The notes beneath the pieces were generated by a model. The model saw only the letters and a program-made list of their open reading frames with translations, did no database searches and had not been told where the DNA came from. The position numbers and the translations under genes were made by a program. From Chloroflexota bacterium (GTDB lineage: Bacteria; Chloroflexota; Anaerolineae; Aggregatilineales; UBA2796), in assembly GCA_021325095.1 (NCBI GenBank), contig JAJPHV010000046.1, positions 1 to 64,000 on the forward strand: 64,000 bases of DNA, in the 5' to 3' direction. Below, in pieces: positions 17,215 through 26,488 of this stretch (positions are counted from its first letter, which is position 1; every line of letters starts with the position of its first letter).

Positions 17215-18639
17215 GTGCCCAACGCTTTCTCTTTTGAGACCTTCCTTTCCCCGTTCACCTGGCGCTACGGCTCCGATCAGATGCGCCACCTGTGGAGCGA
17301 AGTCCACAAGCGGCGGACGTGGCGGCGTGTCTGGGTGGCGCTGGCCGAGGCACAGGCCGCCGCCGGGCTGGTGACGCCGGAGCAGGCCGCCGACCTGCGG
17401 GCGCACGCCGACCAGATCGACGTGGGAAAAGCCATTGAAGCGGAGCGCACCCTGCGCCACGACCTGATGGCCGAGATCAGTGTCTTTGCGGCGCAGTGCC
17501 CGGTGGGCGGCGGGATCATCCACCTGGGCGCGACCAGCATGGACATCGAAGACAACGCCGATGCGCTGCGCCTGCGCGAGTCGCTCGATCTGCTGCTCGA
17601 ATCGCTGCGCACGCTGCTCGACACGCTGGCAGTGCAGATTGAGCGTTGGGCGGATACGCCTGCGATGGCCTTCACCCACTTGCAGCCCGCCGAACCGACG
17701 ACAGTCGGCTACCGGCTGGCGTTGTACGGCCAGGACTTGCTGATCGATTGGCAGGAGCTACGGCGCGTGCGGAGTGGCGTGCGCGGCAAGGGCATCAAGG
17801 GTGCGGTGGGCACGTCGGCTGCGTATCGACAGCTTTTGCAGGGGCAGGCGATGACGCCCGCCCAACTCGAAAACGAGGTTATGCGCCGCCTGGGACTGGA
17901 CGCATTTCCGGTTGCCGGGCAGACCTACCCGCGCAAGCAAGACTGGTTGATCGCGTCGGCGCTGGCCTCGCTGGCAAGCAGCTTGTATAAGTTCACCTTC
18001 GATCTGCGCGTGCTGCAATCACCGTCCGTCGGCGAATGGGCGGAGTCGTTTGAGGCTGGGCAGGTCGGGTCGTCGGCCATGCCCTTCAAGCGCAACCCGG
18101 TCAATGCCGAGAAGGTGGACAGCCTGGGGCGCTTGGTGGCGCACCTGATCGGCGTGACCTGGGACAACGCCAGCCATTCCCTGCTTGAGCGGACGCTGGA
18201 CGACTCTGCTAACCGCCGCGAGGTCTTGCCCACCTTATTCCTGGCACTGGACGAGATGTTAAGCGTCACGCGGCGTTTGGTCAGCGGCCTGATCGTGGAT
18301 GAGGCCGCCACGCAGCGCACCCTGGAACGCTATGGCGTATTCGCCGCCACCGAGCGGTTGCTGATGGAACTGGTCAGGGCCGGGGCCAGCCGCCAGGAGA
18401 TGCATCACGTCCTGCGCGAGCACAGCATGGCGGCCTGGCAGGCCATCCGTGAGGGCGCGCCCAACCCACTGATCGAGTCGTTGAGCGCCGATCCGGCCAT
18501 CACAACCTATCTGTCTGGCGGGCAGGTGCGCGCCCTGTTGAACGTCGCCGATTACCTGGGCGATGCCCCGGAGCGGGCGCGCTCGTTGGCAAGCGCGATC
18601 CGGGCGGCATTGGACGAAGTGATGAAGGCCGGGGACTGA
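17215..18639 (+). CDS. purB: Adenylosuccinate lyase
   Basis: The 474-residue enzyme cleaves adenylosuccinate to AMP and SAICAR to AICAR, both with release of fumarate. The fumarase-superfamily signature GSSAMPFKRNPVNAEKV starts at residue 285 and carries the mobile-loop serines S286/S287. H103 (HLGATSMD) and H155 (THLQPAEPTT) match the conserved catalytic-site histidines. The GTG start has GTGAGG just upstream. The gene lies 61 bases before purH on the same strand, so the two could share a transcript; PurB makes AICAR, the substrate of PurH. Confidence 0.95.
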   Translation: MPNAFSFETFLSPFTWRYGSDQMRHLWSEVHKRRTWRRVWVALAEAQAAAGLVTPEQAADLRAHADQIDVGKAIEAERTLRHDLMAEISVFAAQCPVGGGIIHLGATSMDIEDNADALRLRESLDLLLESLRTLLDTLAVQIERWADTPAMAFTHLQPAEPTTVGYRLALYGQDLLIDWQELRRVRSGVRGKGIKGAVGTSAAYRQLLQGQAMTPAQLENEVMRRLGLDAFPVAGQTYPRKQDWLIASALASLASSLYKFTFDLRVLQSPSVGEWAESFEAGQVGSSAMPFKRNPVNAEKVDSLGRLVAHLIGVTWDNASHSLLERTLDDSANRREVLPTLFLALDEMLSVTRRLVSGLIVDEAATQRTLERYGVFAATERLLMELVRAGASRQEMHHVLREHSMAAWQAIREGAPNPLIESLSADPAITTYLSGGQVRALLNVADYLGDAPERARSLASAIRAALDEVMKAGD

Positions 18640-18644
18640 GCGGC

Positions 18645-18672
18645 GAGGTAGAGTCGATGGGAGGTAGAGTCG
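18645..18672 (+). repeat. Short tandem direct repeat before purH
   Basis: GAGGTAGAGTCG occurs at 18645-18656 and again at 18661-18672, a 16-base period, in the purB-purH gap. It may be replication slippage. Confidence 0.6.
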
Positions 18673-18700
18673 GTTCTGCATTGAAAGGACACTGAACACG

Positions 18701-20245
18701 ATGCCACGAGCGCTCCTGAGCGTTCACGATAAGACGGGCCTGCTCGAACTGGGTAAGGGCCTGGACGCACTGGGTTGGGACCTGGTTGCCAGCGGTGGCA
18801 CGGCGCAACATCTGACGGCGGCGGGGTTGCACGTCACGCCCATCGAGCAGGTCACACACCATCCCGAATTGTTAGGCGGGCGTGTCAAAACGCTGCACCC
18901 GGCCATCCACAGCGGCATTCTGGCCCGCGACACCGACGAGGACATGCAAGCCCTCCGCCAGCATGGCTACGCGCCGATCTCGCTGGTAGTGTGCAATCTC
19001 TACCCGTTCCAGAACACGGTGGCACGTCAGGGCGTGACGCTGGACGAGGCCGTGGAGCAAATCGACATCGGCGGGGTCACGCTGCTGCGGGCTGCCGCCA
19101 AGAATTTTGCGCGGGTCACGGTCCTTTGCGATCCCGCCGACTATACGATGGTGCTTGCCAAGCTGCGCTCGGCGGGGGCGCTTGACGCCGAAACCCGGCG
19201 GGCGCTGGCCGTCAAAGCCTTCCAGCACACGCGGGACTATGATACGGCCATTCATGCCTACCTGTGCAACGAACTGCCGGCGGGCAATGGACAGGAAACT
19301 GAGGGGCTACCTGAAACGCTGTCGCTTGGCGTGTGCCGCATCGAGGAACTGCGCTACGGCGAAAACCCGCACCAGCAGGGGGCGTTGTATGCAACCCGCC
19401 GGGACACCGGCCCGCTCGGTGGCGTGCTGCTTGGCGGCAAAACCCTGTCCTACAACAACCTGCTCGACCTCGATGCGGCCTGGCGCGCCGTCGAGCAGTT
19501 TGAGAATCCCACCGTCGTCATTGTCAAGCACCTGACGCCGTGCGGCATCGCTGCCGGCAGCAGCCTGGCCGAAGCCTTCCCGCTGGCACTGGCCTCCGAT
19601 CCCGTGTCAGCTTTTGGCGGCGTGATCGCCGTGAACCGCACGGTGGACGAGGCGTTTGTCGCGTCCCTGGGCGATCTGTTTGTGGAAGCCATTGCCGCAC
19701 CCGACTACACGCCAACTGCCCAACAAATGCTGGCTGAAAAGCGAAAAAACTGTCGCTTGCTGTGCCTGAAGCCAGAAGTCGCGCCGCTGCCTTACGAAAT
19801 TCGCACGGTGCGCGGCGGAATCCTGGTGCAGAGCCTTGATCGGGGCGACCCCTCTGCCACCGAGTGGCGCAGCGTCGGCAAACGCCCCCCTACTGCGCAG
19901 GAGCTAGAAGCGCTGCGCTTCGCCTGGAAAGCGTGCCAGTTTGTCAAGTCCAATGCCATTGTGCTGGCGGTGAGGAACGCGACGGTGGGCGTTGGCGGCG
20001 GGCTGCCCAGCCGCGTGGACGCCGCTAAGATCGCCGTCGAGAAGGCCGGGGCGCGCAGCAAGGGCGCGGTCATGGCCTCCGATGCGTTTTTCCCCTTCCC
20101 GGATGCGCTCGAAGTGGGCATTGCAGCGGGCGTGACGGCAGTCGTGTCGCCGGGCGGCTCCATCCGCGACGAACAGGTCATTGCGGCGGCAGACGCAGCG
20201 GGCATCGCCATGATCTTCACCGGCGTGCGGCACTTCCGGCACTGA
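18701..20245 (+). CDS. purH: Bifunctional AICAR formyltransferase / IMP cyclohydrolase
   Basis: The 514-residue protein performs the last two steps of IMP synthesis, formylating AICAR with 10-formyl-THF and closing the ring. The N-terminal cyclohydrolase domain shows LLSVHDKTGL, SGGTAQHL, GGRVKTLHPAIHSGIL and IDIGGVTLLRAAAKN. The C-terminal transformylase domain has the K276-H277 pair in VKHLTPCGIA, then SDAFFPFPD and SPGGSIRDEQV near the end. Length is normal for the family. GAAAGGA lies upstream of the ATG. It is followed seven bases later by a membrane protein gene, so the transcript probably continues. Confidence 0.96.
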   Translation: MPRALLSVHDKTGLLELGKGLDALGWDLVASGGTAQHLTAAGLHVTPIEQVTHHPELLGGRVKTLHPAIHSGILARDTDEDMQALRQHGYAPISLVVCNLYPFQNTVARQGVTLDEAVEQIDIGGVTLLRAAAKNFARVTVLCDPADYTMVLAKLRSAGALDAETRRALAVKAFQHTRDYDTAIHAYLCNELPAGNGQETEGLPETLSLGVCRIEELRYGENPHQQGALYATRRDTGPLGGVLLGGKTLSYNNLLDLDAAWRAVEQFENPTVVIVKHLTPCGIAAGSSLAEAFPLALASDPVSAFGGVIAVNRTVDEAFVASLGDLFVEAIAAPDYTPTAQQMLAEKRKNCRLLCLKPEVAPLPYEIRTVRGGILVQSLDRGDPSATEWRSVGKRPPTAQELEALRFAWKACQFVKSNAIVLAVRNATVGVGGGLPSRVDAAKIAVEKAGARSKGAVMASDAFFPFPDALEVGIAAGVTAVVSPGGSIRDEQVIAAADAAGIAMIFTGVRHFRH

Positions 20246-20252
20246 GGCGGAC

Positions 20253-21362
20253 GTGGCTCCCTATCCTGCACTACGCCGCAAACTGCTCGGATATGCGACC
20301 TTAGGCCTGATCCTGATCGCTGGTGCAGTGGTCGTGGCCTCTGCTTTTGAACAGATTCCGATTGAGGGTACGCCGCTTGCGCTTGACTGGCGCTCTCTGT
20401 GGCAAGGGTTGAAGGGAGGGCGTATCACTTACGCGGGGGGAAGTGTCATGATCGCCCCCTGGGCTTTGCCGGCGGTGTGGCCTCTGGGGTTTTTCTCTGT
20501 TCAAGCAAGCTGGGGCTTGCTAACGCTCTGTACGGCTGGCGTTCTGATCGCCAGCGTTCCCCGGCGAGTCAGCAAGCCAACTTGGTGGCTGTCAATCTTT
20601 CTGCTCGTATTCTCCTGGCCGGCACTGCGTCATGCTGCGGATGGCAATTTGGAAGGGGTCGTTATCGCCGGTGTACTGTTGGTTGTTTATGGCTATCGTA
20701 AACAGAACCAACTTGTGCTCGCTGCGGGGTTGCTCCTGGTGACTGCCAAGCCGCAGGAAAGCTGGTTGCTTGTCTGTGGCGTTGGCCTGTATGTCCTCGC
20801 TGCCTGGCCCCTGCGCAAGTGCCTCAACGCCGGGTTCATCGTCGCTGCTGTGGCAGTTCCGGCGCTGTTGCTATTTGGGCCAGCCTGGTTCGCGGCGATG
20901 ACGGGTATCGTCCCACCGCCCCGAACCGTAATTGACATCAGCCTGGGAGCTGCTTTAGCACGCCTGGGATTTGCGGAATGGGTGTACTGGGCGGTTGGCC
21001 TGTTGATCCTGGTTGTGAGTGCTTTCGTTATACTCAAGAGTCAGCGCACTCTCAGCCGGGAAAAGGCCGCCTTTTTGATTTGCGCCTCAATGCTTCTGGC
21101 CCCTTATGCTGCCGGGAATTCCTTTCTCACGGTGCTGGCTATTGGAATCATTCCGCTCTTCCAATCCCGCCGTTGGTTAGGGGGGTTACTGATTATCCTG
21201 AGCGATGCCCAACTGGTATTGCCGCGCGATTTTCTCTATTGGAATGGCGCCTACTATTGGACGGCCATGCTGCTCACCGTATGGGCCATTTGCGCCTACC
21301 TGATATACCGAGGCGAGCGCACTGCAGCAGAAACTGGACAAACAGTTGTCGGCACAGCTTGA
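20253..21362 (+). CDS. GT87-like polytopic membrane protein
   Basis: The 369-residue protein has nine to ten hydrophobic helices. The loop motif LLLVTAKPQESWLL (about residues 155-168) resembles the AKPQ motif of DUF2029/GT87 transferases, which are polyprenyl-phosphate-mannose-dependent GT-C enzymes. An acidic residue in the first extracytoplasmic loop (LDWRSLW) could be catalytic. The GTG start lies seven bases after the purH stop, so it is probably translated from the purH transcript, although no functional link to purines is apparent. The protein is shorter than typical GT87 members. Confidence 0.6.
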   Translation: MAPYPALRRKLLGYATLGLILIAGAVVVASAFEQIPIEGTPLALDWRSLWQGLKGGRITYAGGSVMIAPWALPAVWPLGFFSVQASWGLLTLCTAGVLIASVPRRVSKPTWWLSIFLLVFSWPALRHAADGNLEGVVIAGVLLVVYGYRKQNQLVLAAGLLLVTAKPQESWLLVCGVGLYVLAAWPLRKCLNAGFIVAAVAVPALLLFGPAWFAAMTGIVPPPRTVIDISLGAALARLGFAEWVYWAVGLLILVVSAFVILKSQRTLSREKAAFLICASMLLAPYAAGNSFLTVLAIGIIPLFQSRRWLGGLLIILSDAQLVLPRDFLYWNGAYYWTAMLLTVWAICAYLIYRGERTAAETGQTVVGTA

Positions 21363-21377
21363 ATCATTGCGGCGACT

Positions 21378-21404
21378 ATTTTTCTCAAAATTTGCGAGAA
21401 AAAT
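21378..21404. promoter_or_regulatory. Perfect 9-bp inverted repeat, possible operator or weak terminator
   Basis: ATTTTTCTC at 21378-21386 is mirrored by GAGAAAAAT at 21396-21404 with a nine-base loop. It lies between the GT87-like gene and the MalK-like ATPase gene. The A+T-rich stem makes a terminator less likely than a protein-binding site. Confidence 0.45.
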
Positions 21405-21498
21405 CGGCGGGATTGATACTATTGAGCATCGGCACACTGAAATTCCTGGCATCTTGCCCAACAAGGTGGTGCGACCGGGTCAGTTTTGCAGAAACCAG

Positions 21499-21527
21499 TT
21501 GTGCAAGGTGGCAAAGAGTGCCATAAT
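21499..21527 (+). promoter_or_regulatory. Candidate promoter for the MalK/UgpC-like gene
   Basis: TTGTGC at 21499-21504 and CATAAT at 21522-21527 are separated by an ideal 17 bases. The -10 box matches consensus at five of six positions and the -35 box at three of six. TTGTGCA recurs downstream at about 21540. Confidence 0.45.
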
Positions 21528-21609
21528 GTTCCAAAAGTTTTTGTGCAGTTTGCAACCCATTTTTCACCGGGCGGGTTCGCTGCACAGCCCATAAATGTTG
21601 GAGGCTCCA

Positions 21610-22713
21610 GTGGCAAGCGTATCGTTTAAGAACGTTACTAAGCGTTATGCCGGGGATGTTGTGGCGGTCAAAAACCTCAACATCGAAGTTGCGGACAAGG
21701 AGTTCCTTGTCCTGGTCGGGCCGTCGGGCTGCGGAAAGTCTACCAGTTTGCGTATGCTTGCCGGTCTGGAGGAAATTACCGAAGGCGAAATCTGGATCGG
21801 GGATCGCGTCGTGAACAACATCGCGCCCAAAGACCGGGATATTGCGATGGTCTTCCAGAGCTATGCCTTGTATCCGCACATGAGCGTGTACGACAACATG
21901 GCCTTCGGCCTCCGGCTTCGCAAGACGCCCAAACAGGTCATCGATCAGCGCGTCCGTGAAACGGCCAAAAGCCTGGGCATCGAGCAGCTACTGGATCGTA
22001 AGCCCCGCCAACTGTCCGGCGGTCAGCGTCAGCGCGTTGCGGTGGGCCGCGCCATCGTCCGCGAGCCAGCCGTGTTCCTGATGGATGAGCCGCTGTCCAA
22101 CCTCGATGCCAAGCTGCGCGTTGAGGCGCGAGCCTTCATCAGCAAGCTGCACCAGCGCCTCGGCACGACCTTCATCTATGTCACCCACGACCAGGTCGAA
22201 GCCATGACCATGGGCACGCGCATCGCCGTGATGAATGCAGGCGAATTGCAGCAAATCGATACCCCGCAGAACCTGTACCAGCACCCGCAGAATGTCTTTG
22301 TGGCCGGGTTCATGGGCAGCCCGTCAATGAACTTCTTCGACGCCAGGCTGATCGAAGTCGATGGTAAGCTGTGGGTTGATGCCGGCAACTTCCGTGTTCC
22401 GACGCCGCCCGAACGTAATGATCTGTACAGGCCGCACGTCGGTAAGGCCGTCACGCTCGGCATCCGCCCCGAAGACATTCACGACCCGCAATACCAGCCC
22501 GCCAATATCGTGCCCGCGCCCGTGGAAGCCAATGTCGATGTCGTTGAGCAGATGGGCAACGAGAAGATCGTCTACCTGGAAGACCAGGGGAAGACCTTCC
22601 TGTCTCGTATGGATCCGCGTACCTCGGCCACGGTAGGCCAGCGGATGCAGGTTGTCGTCGATATTCACAACATGCATCTCTTCGATGCCCAGACCGAGAA
22701 AGCGCTCCAATAA
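21610..22713 (+). CDS. ABC transporter ATP-binding protein, MalK/UgpC/MsmX family
   Basis: The 367-residue ATPase has Walker A GPSGCGKS (37-44), signature LSGGQRQR (135-142), Walker B VFLMDEP (155-161) and a C-terminal regulatory domain of about 130 residues with oligonucleotide-binding-like strands. This is the type that energises carbohydrate importers. The GTG at 21610 is chosen because GGAGG lies exactly five bases upstream; an ATG at 21595 would place that site inside the gene. No permease or binding protein is adjacent, so it may be a shared MsmX-like ATPase serving several sugar transporters. A strong terminator follows. Confidence 0.9.
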   Translation: MASVSFKNVTKRYAGDVVAVKNLNIEVADKEFLVLVGPSGCGKSTSLRMLAGLEEITEGEIWIGDRVVNNIAPKDRDIAMVFQSYALYPHMSVYDNMAFGLRLRKTPKQVIDQRVRETAKSLGIEQLLDRKPRQLSGGQRQRVAVGRAIVREPAVFLMDEPLSNLDAKLRVEARAFISKLHQRLGTTFIYVTHDQVEAMTMGTRIAVMNAGELQQIDTPQNLYQHPQNVFVAGFMGSPSMNFFDARLIEVDGKLWVDAGNFRVPTPPERNDLYRPHVGKAVTLGIRPEDIHDPQYQPANIVPAPVEANVDVVEQMGNEKIVYLEDQGKTFLSRMDPRTSATVGQRMQVVVDIHNMHLFDAQTEKALQ

Positions 22714-22756
22714 CCTAATACTTCGCACAGGTCAACAGCCTGGCTCGATCATATCA

Positions 22757-22793
22757 GGGGCGACTCATGCAGCAATGGTGAGTCGCCCCTTTT
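22757..22793 (+). terminator. Rho-independent terminator
   Basis: An 11-bp perfect stem pairs GGGGCGACTCA (22757-22767) with TGAGTCGCCCC (22779-22789) and is followed by TTTT. It ends the MalK-like transcript and isolates the next gene. Confidence 0.9.
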
Positions 22794-22807
22794 AGTGGGA
22801 GTGTCGC

Positions 22808-23680
22808 GTGGCCGAAAATCAGAATCATCCGGCGCAGAGTTACCGGGTACTGGCAAGCCGGATTCGGATGCGGGTGCTGGACTGGCCTGGCGCCGAACCG
22901 CCTGTGCTGTTCATTCACGGCTTTTCCAACAATGCGCTGGCCGCCCTGCGCTTGGGCAATCTGCTGGCCGGGCGCCGCCGCGTCATCGCGCCGGACCTGC
23001 GCGGGCGCGGCGATAGCGACATGCCGTTCGGCGAATATGGTATTCCAACGCACCTGCGCGATCTGGTCGCCTGCCTGAATCGGCTGGGCGTACAGCGCTT
23101 TGTTGTGGCCGGGCACTCGTTGGGCGCAACGATTGGGGTATTCCTGGCGGCGCAGTACCCGGACCGCGTGACCGGGCTGATCCTGTTCGATGGCGGCGCA
23201 ATTCCTAACCCGGTGGCCGTCGAAATGCTGAACGCCTACTACGACTCGCTGACCTATCGCTATCCGTCCCTTGAGGCTTATGTGGCGCGTTTCAGAAACG
23301 CACCGGCCTACCAGCCCTGGACGGATGAATTGGAGCAACTGGTGCGCAGCAACCTGATCCAGCAGCCCGATGGCAGCTATTTCCGCCGCGTGGCGCGCTA
23401 CGTGATCGAGGCAGATCGCCGCGCCGAACACCTGGAAACATGGAAACAACTTCCTGACCTATACGCGCGCGTGGAATGTCCAACGCTGATTCTGCGAGCC
23501 GGGATGGGCATGGTCGGCGTCGAGGATCGCGTTCTGTCCGACGAAGCAGTCGCGGCGATGCGGGCCGGGCTGCACTCGTCGCGCGTCGTGACCATCGAGC
23601 GCGCGGGGCACACCAGTCTGCTCACGATTCCGAGCGAAGAACGGGACTCGGCCATCCTGGAGTTTTTGGGCTTGAAGTGA
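22808..23680 (+). CDS. Alpha/beta-hydrolase
   Basis: The 290-residue protein has the oxyanion-hole motif FIHGFSNN (H37-G38), the DLRGRGDS strand (63-70), the nucleophile elbow GHSLG with S104, and H268 in ERAGHTSLL as catalytic histidine. The acid is probably in the ECPTLILRAG / VGVEDR region before it. Such enzymes hydrolyse esters, lactones, epoxides or amides; the substrate cannot be told. The GTG start has GGGAG about seven bases upstream. It lies between a strong terminator and a histidine kinase gene, so it is at least partly independently expressed. Confidence 0.85.
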   Translation: MAENQNHPAQSYRVLASRIRMRVLDWPGAEPPVLFIHGFSNNALAALRLGNLLAGRRRVIAPDLRGRGDSDMPFGEYGIPTHLRDLVACLNRLGVQRFVVAGHSLGATIGVFLAAQYPDRVTGLILFDGGAIPNPVAVEMLNAYYDSLTYRYPSLEAYVARFRNAPAYQPWTDELEQLVRSNLIQQPDGSYFRRVARYVIEADRRAEHLETWKQLPDLYARVECPTLILRAGMGMVGVEDRVLSDEAVAAMRAGLHSSRVVTIERAGHTSLLTIPSEERDSAILEFLGLK

Positions 23681-23738
23681 AACCGTCTAAAATAGTTGGT
23701 GAAGGCAATTGCCGCGTCTGCTCGATGAGAGTGAATAG

Positions 23739-26036
23739 ATGCCGAACGTGTCGGAGCAATTCCTGATCATTCATGCAGCCATCCGTGAAATGATGGGGCA
23801 GAGCACCCTGGAAGAGCGCCTGCGTTCCGTCGTTCGCGCGCTGCATGACCTGGGTTGGGGACAGGTTCAACTGACCTTGTACGATGAGCACCTGACGCTG
23901 ACCGTGCCGGAAACTGCTGGATCGGTAGCGCAACCCTTCGTTCAAGAACATTCGGCTCTGGAGTTGATCTGGCGGCGGGGCGACGGAATCGAAAAGTTCG
24001 AGCCGTATCGCATGGGCGCGGGCTATTTCTTTCCGCGCGGGAATCCGGTCATGGCTGGGCATGGGGCCGCACCAGCGGTGGCCGCCGAGGCGACGTGGTT
24101 GCCAGGCGATCATTTGCTCTTCCCCTTGCGTTTGAGCGATGGACAACTGGCCGGGCTGGTCAGCCTGGACGACCCGGCGGACCGCCAGCGCCCAACTGAC
24201 GAGCAGGTGCGGCCCCTGGATATTTTGATCACGCACGTTTGCTCGGTCATCGAAAACCAGCGCTTGCAGCAGGCCCTGGCCGATACCACCGCCCGATCTC
24301 AAAGCCAGATCGACGAACTGATGATGGTTCAGCGTGTTGATCAGGAATTGAGCGCCACACTCAATTTTGAGAACGTGATGATGCTGACGATGGACTGGGC
24401 CATGCGCCGCACCGGTGCAACGTCGGGAATGCTCAACATGGTCACGCCGGACGGTAAGGGGCTGCTGCCGGTGGCGGCTTTGGGCTATCCGCTGGAAGTG
24501 TTGGCCTACCAGACCAACAACCCCCTGTCCTTTGAGCAGGGCATTGTTGGCCGGGCCGCCCGCACACGAGAAATCCAGATCGTCAGATCGGTGCAGGACG
24601 ACCCGGATTACTGGCCGTTATTGAGTTCTGTTCGGGCCAGCATCGCTGTGCCGATGGAAATGCGAGGCCGGCTGCTGGGTGTTTTGAGCCTGGAAAGCGA
24701 CGACGCCGAAACTTTTGACAATCTGGACATTGCCTTCATCAAGCGCCTGGCCTCGCGCGCGGCAGTGGCGCTGGACAATGCCCGGCTGTACCGGGAAGCC
24801 GAAGAACGTGCCGACGAAATGGGCGCGCTATACGCGGCCAGCCGGGCGATCTCGTCCAGCCTGGAACGCAACGAGGTCTTAATCAACTCCGCCCAGGCCC
24901 TGGCAGCCGTCCTGAGCGTATCCGGCATTCTGCTGGCAGAATACCAGACCAATCCCAAACGCCTGATCATCGTGGCGGCCTATCGCCTGGGTACGGCGCG
25001 CAATGCCCCGGATATTTTGCCGGAGGTGGGCGAGGTCTTCCAGATCGATACCCTCGCTGAAATTGAGGACGCTGTCCAGAACCAGCGGGCAGTCGCCGTC
25101 CAGGCGTCTGACATCACCGTATCACGCGGGGTGCAAGCGCTCCTTGCCTATCGCAATTTCAAATCGCTCCTGGTTGTGCCGCTGGTCGTGCAGAACCAGG
25201 TGCTTGGTGCGGCCATGCTGGTCGAAGGACGGCAGGAACGGCAGTTTGCGCCGGATGAAATCTTGCTGGCCGAAGCGCTTGCCAGCCAGTCCGCATCGGC
25301 CTTGCGACAGGCGAAATTGTACGAAGACGTGCGTGAATTGGAGAAGTTGAAGTCGGAAATGATCCGCATGGCTTCACACGACCTGCGCAACCCGCTTGGC
25401 AACGCGATGGGCTACCTGGAACTGCTCATCATGGCAATCGGGAAGTCGCTTACGCCCGAACAGTGGGAATACGTGGCGAACGTGCGGCGCTCCACCAATG
25501 CCATGAAGGCCCTGATTGAGGACCTGCTCACGCTGGAACGACTGGAAAGTGAACGGCAAACATCCTGGACGCCGCTAAACCTGAGTCAATTGACGCACGA
25601 CGTGGTCGAAGCCCAGCAGGACACGGCTGCCCTCAAGCACCAGCAGTTGGCGGTCAAAATTGAGGACATGAATCAGTGGGTGCGCGGCAATACCACGCAA
25701 CTGCGCCAGGCAATCACCAACCTGGTCGGCAACGCCATCAAGTACACGCCCGACAATGGGCGTATCGAAGTCAGGCTGGCACGGCAAGGCCAGCGCCTGA
25801 ATTTCGAGGTCGAAGACAATGGCTATGGCATCTCGCAGGAAAAGCAAAGTCACCTCTTCCAGCGTTTCTACCGCGCTCACGAGCCGGGCACGGATCACAT
25901 TCCGGGAACGGGCCTGGGCCTGAGCCTGGTGAAGACGGTGGTCGAACGGCACGGCGGCGAGGTGTGGGTCAAAAGCGAACTGGGCAAAGGCAGCACTTTT
26001 GGCTTCTGGCTGCCCGCCACGGAGATGGATTCCTGA
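23739..26036 (+). CDS. Cytoplasmic sensor histidine kinase with three GAF domains
   Basis: The 765-residue protein has no membrane helix. Three GAF-like domains fill residues 20-170, 200-350 and 375-525. A dimerisation/phosphoacceptor helix follows with H547 (MASHDLRNPLGN), then an ATPase domain with N-box NLVGNAIKYTPDNG, G1 DNGYGIS and G2 GTGLGLSLVK. GAF domains bind small ligands or chromophores, so it senses an internal signal. Its partner is not adjacent; the lone receiver at 12449 is a candidate. TTGGGC-16-TAAAAT at 23666-23693 could be its promoter. Confidence 0.9.
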   Translation: MPNVSEQFLIIHAAIREMMGQSTLEERLRSVVRALHDLGWGQVQLTLYDEHLTLTVPETAGSVAQPFVQEHSALELIWRRGDGIEKFEPYRMGAGYFFPRGNPVMAGHGAAPAVAAEATWLPGDHLLFPLRLSDGQLAGLVSLDDPADRQRPTDEQVRPLDILITHVCSVIENQRLQQALADTTARSQSQIDELMMVQRVDQELSATLNFENVMMLTMDWAMRRTGATSGMLNMVTPDGKGLLPVAALGYPLEVLAYQTNNPLSFEQGIVGRAARTREIQIVRSVQDDPDYWPLLSSVRASIAVPMEMRGRLLGVLSLESDDAETFDNLDIAFIKRLASRAAVALDNARLYREAEERADEMGALYAASRAISSSLERNEVLINSAQALAAVLSVSGILLAEYQTNPKRLIIVAAYRLGTARNAPDILPEVGEVFQIDTLAEIEDAVQNQRAVAVQASDITVSRGVQALLAYRNFKSLLVVPLVVQNQVLGAAMLVEGRQERQFAPDEILLAEALASQSASALRQAKLYEDVRELEKLKSEMIRMASHDLRNPLGNAMGYLELLIMAIGKSLTPEQWEYVANVRRSTNAMKALIEDLLTLERLESERQTSWTPLNLSQLTHDVVEAQQDTAALKHQQLAVKIEDMNQWVRGNTTQLRQAITNLVGNAIKYTPDNGRIEVRLARQGQRLNFEVEDNGYGISQEKQSHLFQRFYRAHEPGTDHIPGTGLGLSLVKTVVERHGGEVWVKSELGKGSTFGFWLPATEMDS

Positions 26037-26089
26037 TTGGCTCCCAATGGCGTCGAATGCCACCGGGTATGCTTCCTTCTCTCTCCCGG

Positions 26090-26425
26090 ACAGACTCAGG
26101 AACGATCCCGGCAGAGACCGTGCGGCGCAGCGTCGCCAATAACCTGAATGACATTTCCAAAGATAACCCGGAGGTCGTCATCGGCGCATTGCAGCGCTGA
26201 CGATAGACAGGCACAACACCCGAACTGCGCTGGATCATGCGGCAGGTACTCTGCATGCTCATCAAGGCCGGACACCCCGGCGCACTGGAATTGGTGGGCG
26301 TGAACGCCCGGCCCCGTGCTACTCTGTCGAGTTCACGCTCGGCGAGTAACAATTGCTGGCATTTCCCGCCATCCCGGTTAATAATGGTAAACAGCATACT
26401 CATGTGCAGAATGATCCGTAGTTAG
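26090..26425 (+). pseudogene. DNA alkylation repair (AlkC/HEAT-type) pseudogene remnant
   Basis: The frame encodes ETVRRSVANNLNDISKDNPE, then a TGA at 26198 and a TAG at 26204, and then in the same frame PELRWIMRQVLCMLIKAGHP and GALELVG. Both blocks, in this order, match my memory of COG4335-type DNA alkylation repair proteins (VRRSVANNLNDISKD .. RWIVRHALRTLVKAG .. GALALLG). A third block, SVEFTLGE and QLLAF, appears in a different frame, indicating a frameshift. The N-terminal two thirds are absent. Two stops, a frame change and truncation make a functional product unlikely. It fills the gap between the GAF kinase and the LysM gene. Confidence 0.7.
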
Positions 26426-26488
26426 CGGGTTTGGCGCGGGTCATGATACACTCTGGGCAAGGGAACTCATCGTTCGTAAGGGGGCGTC

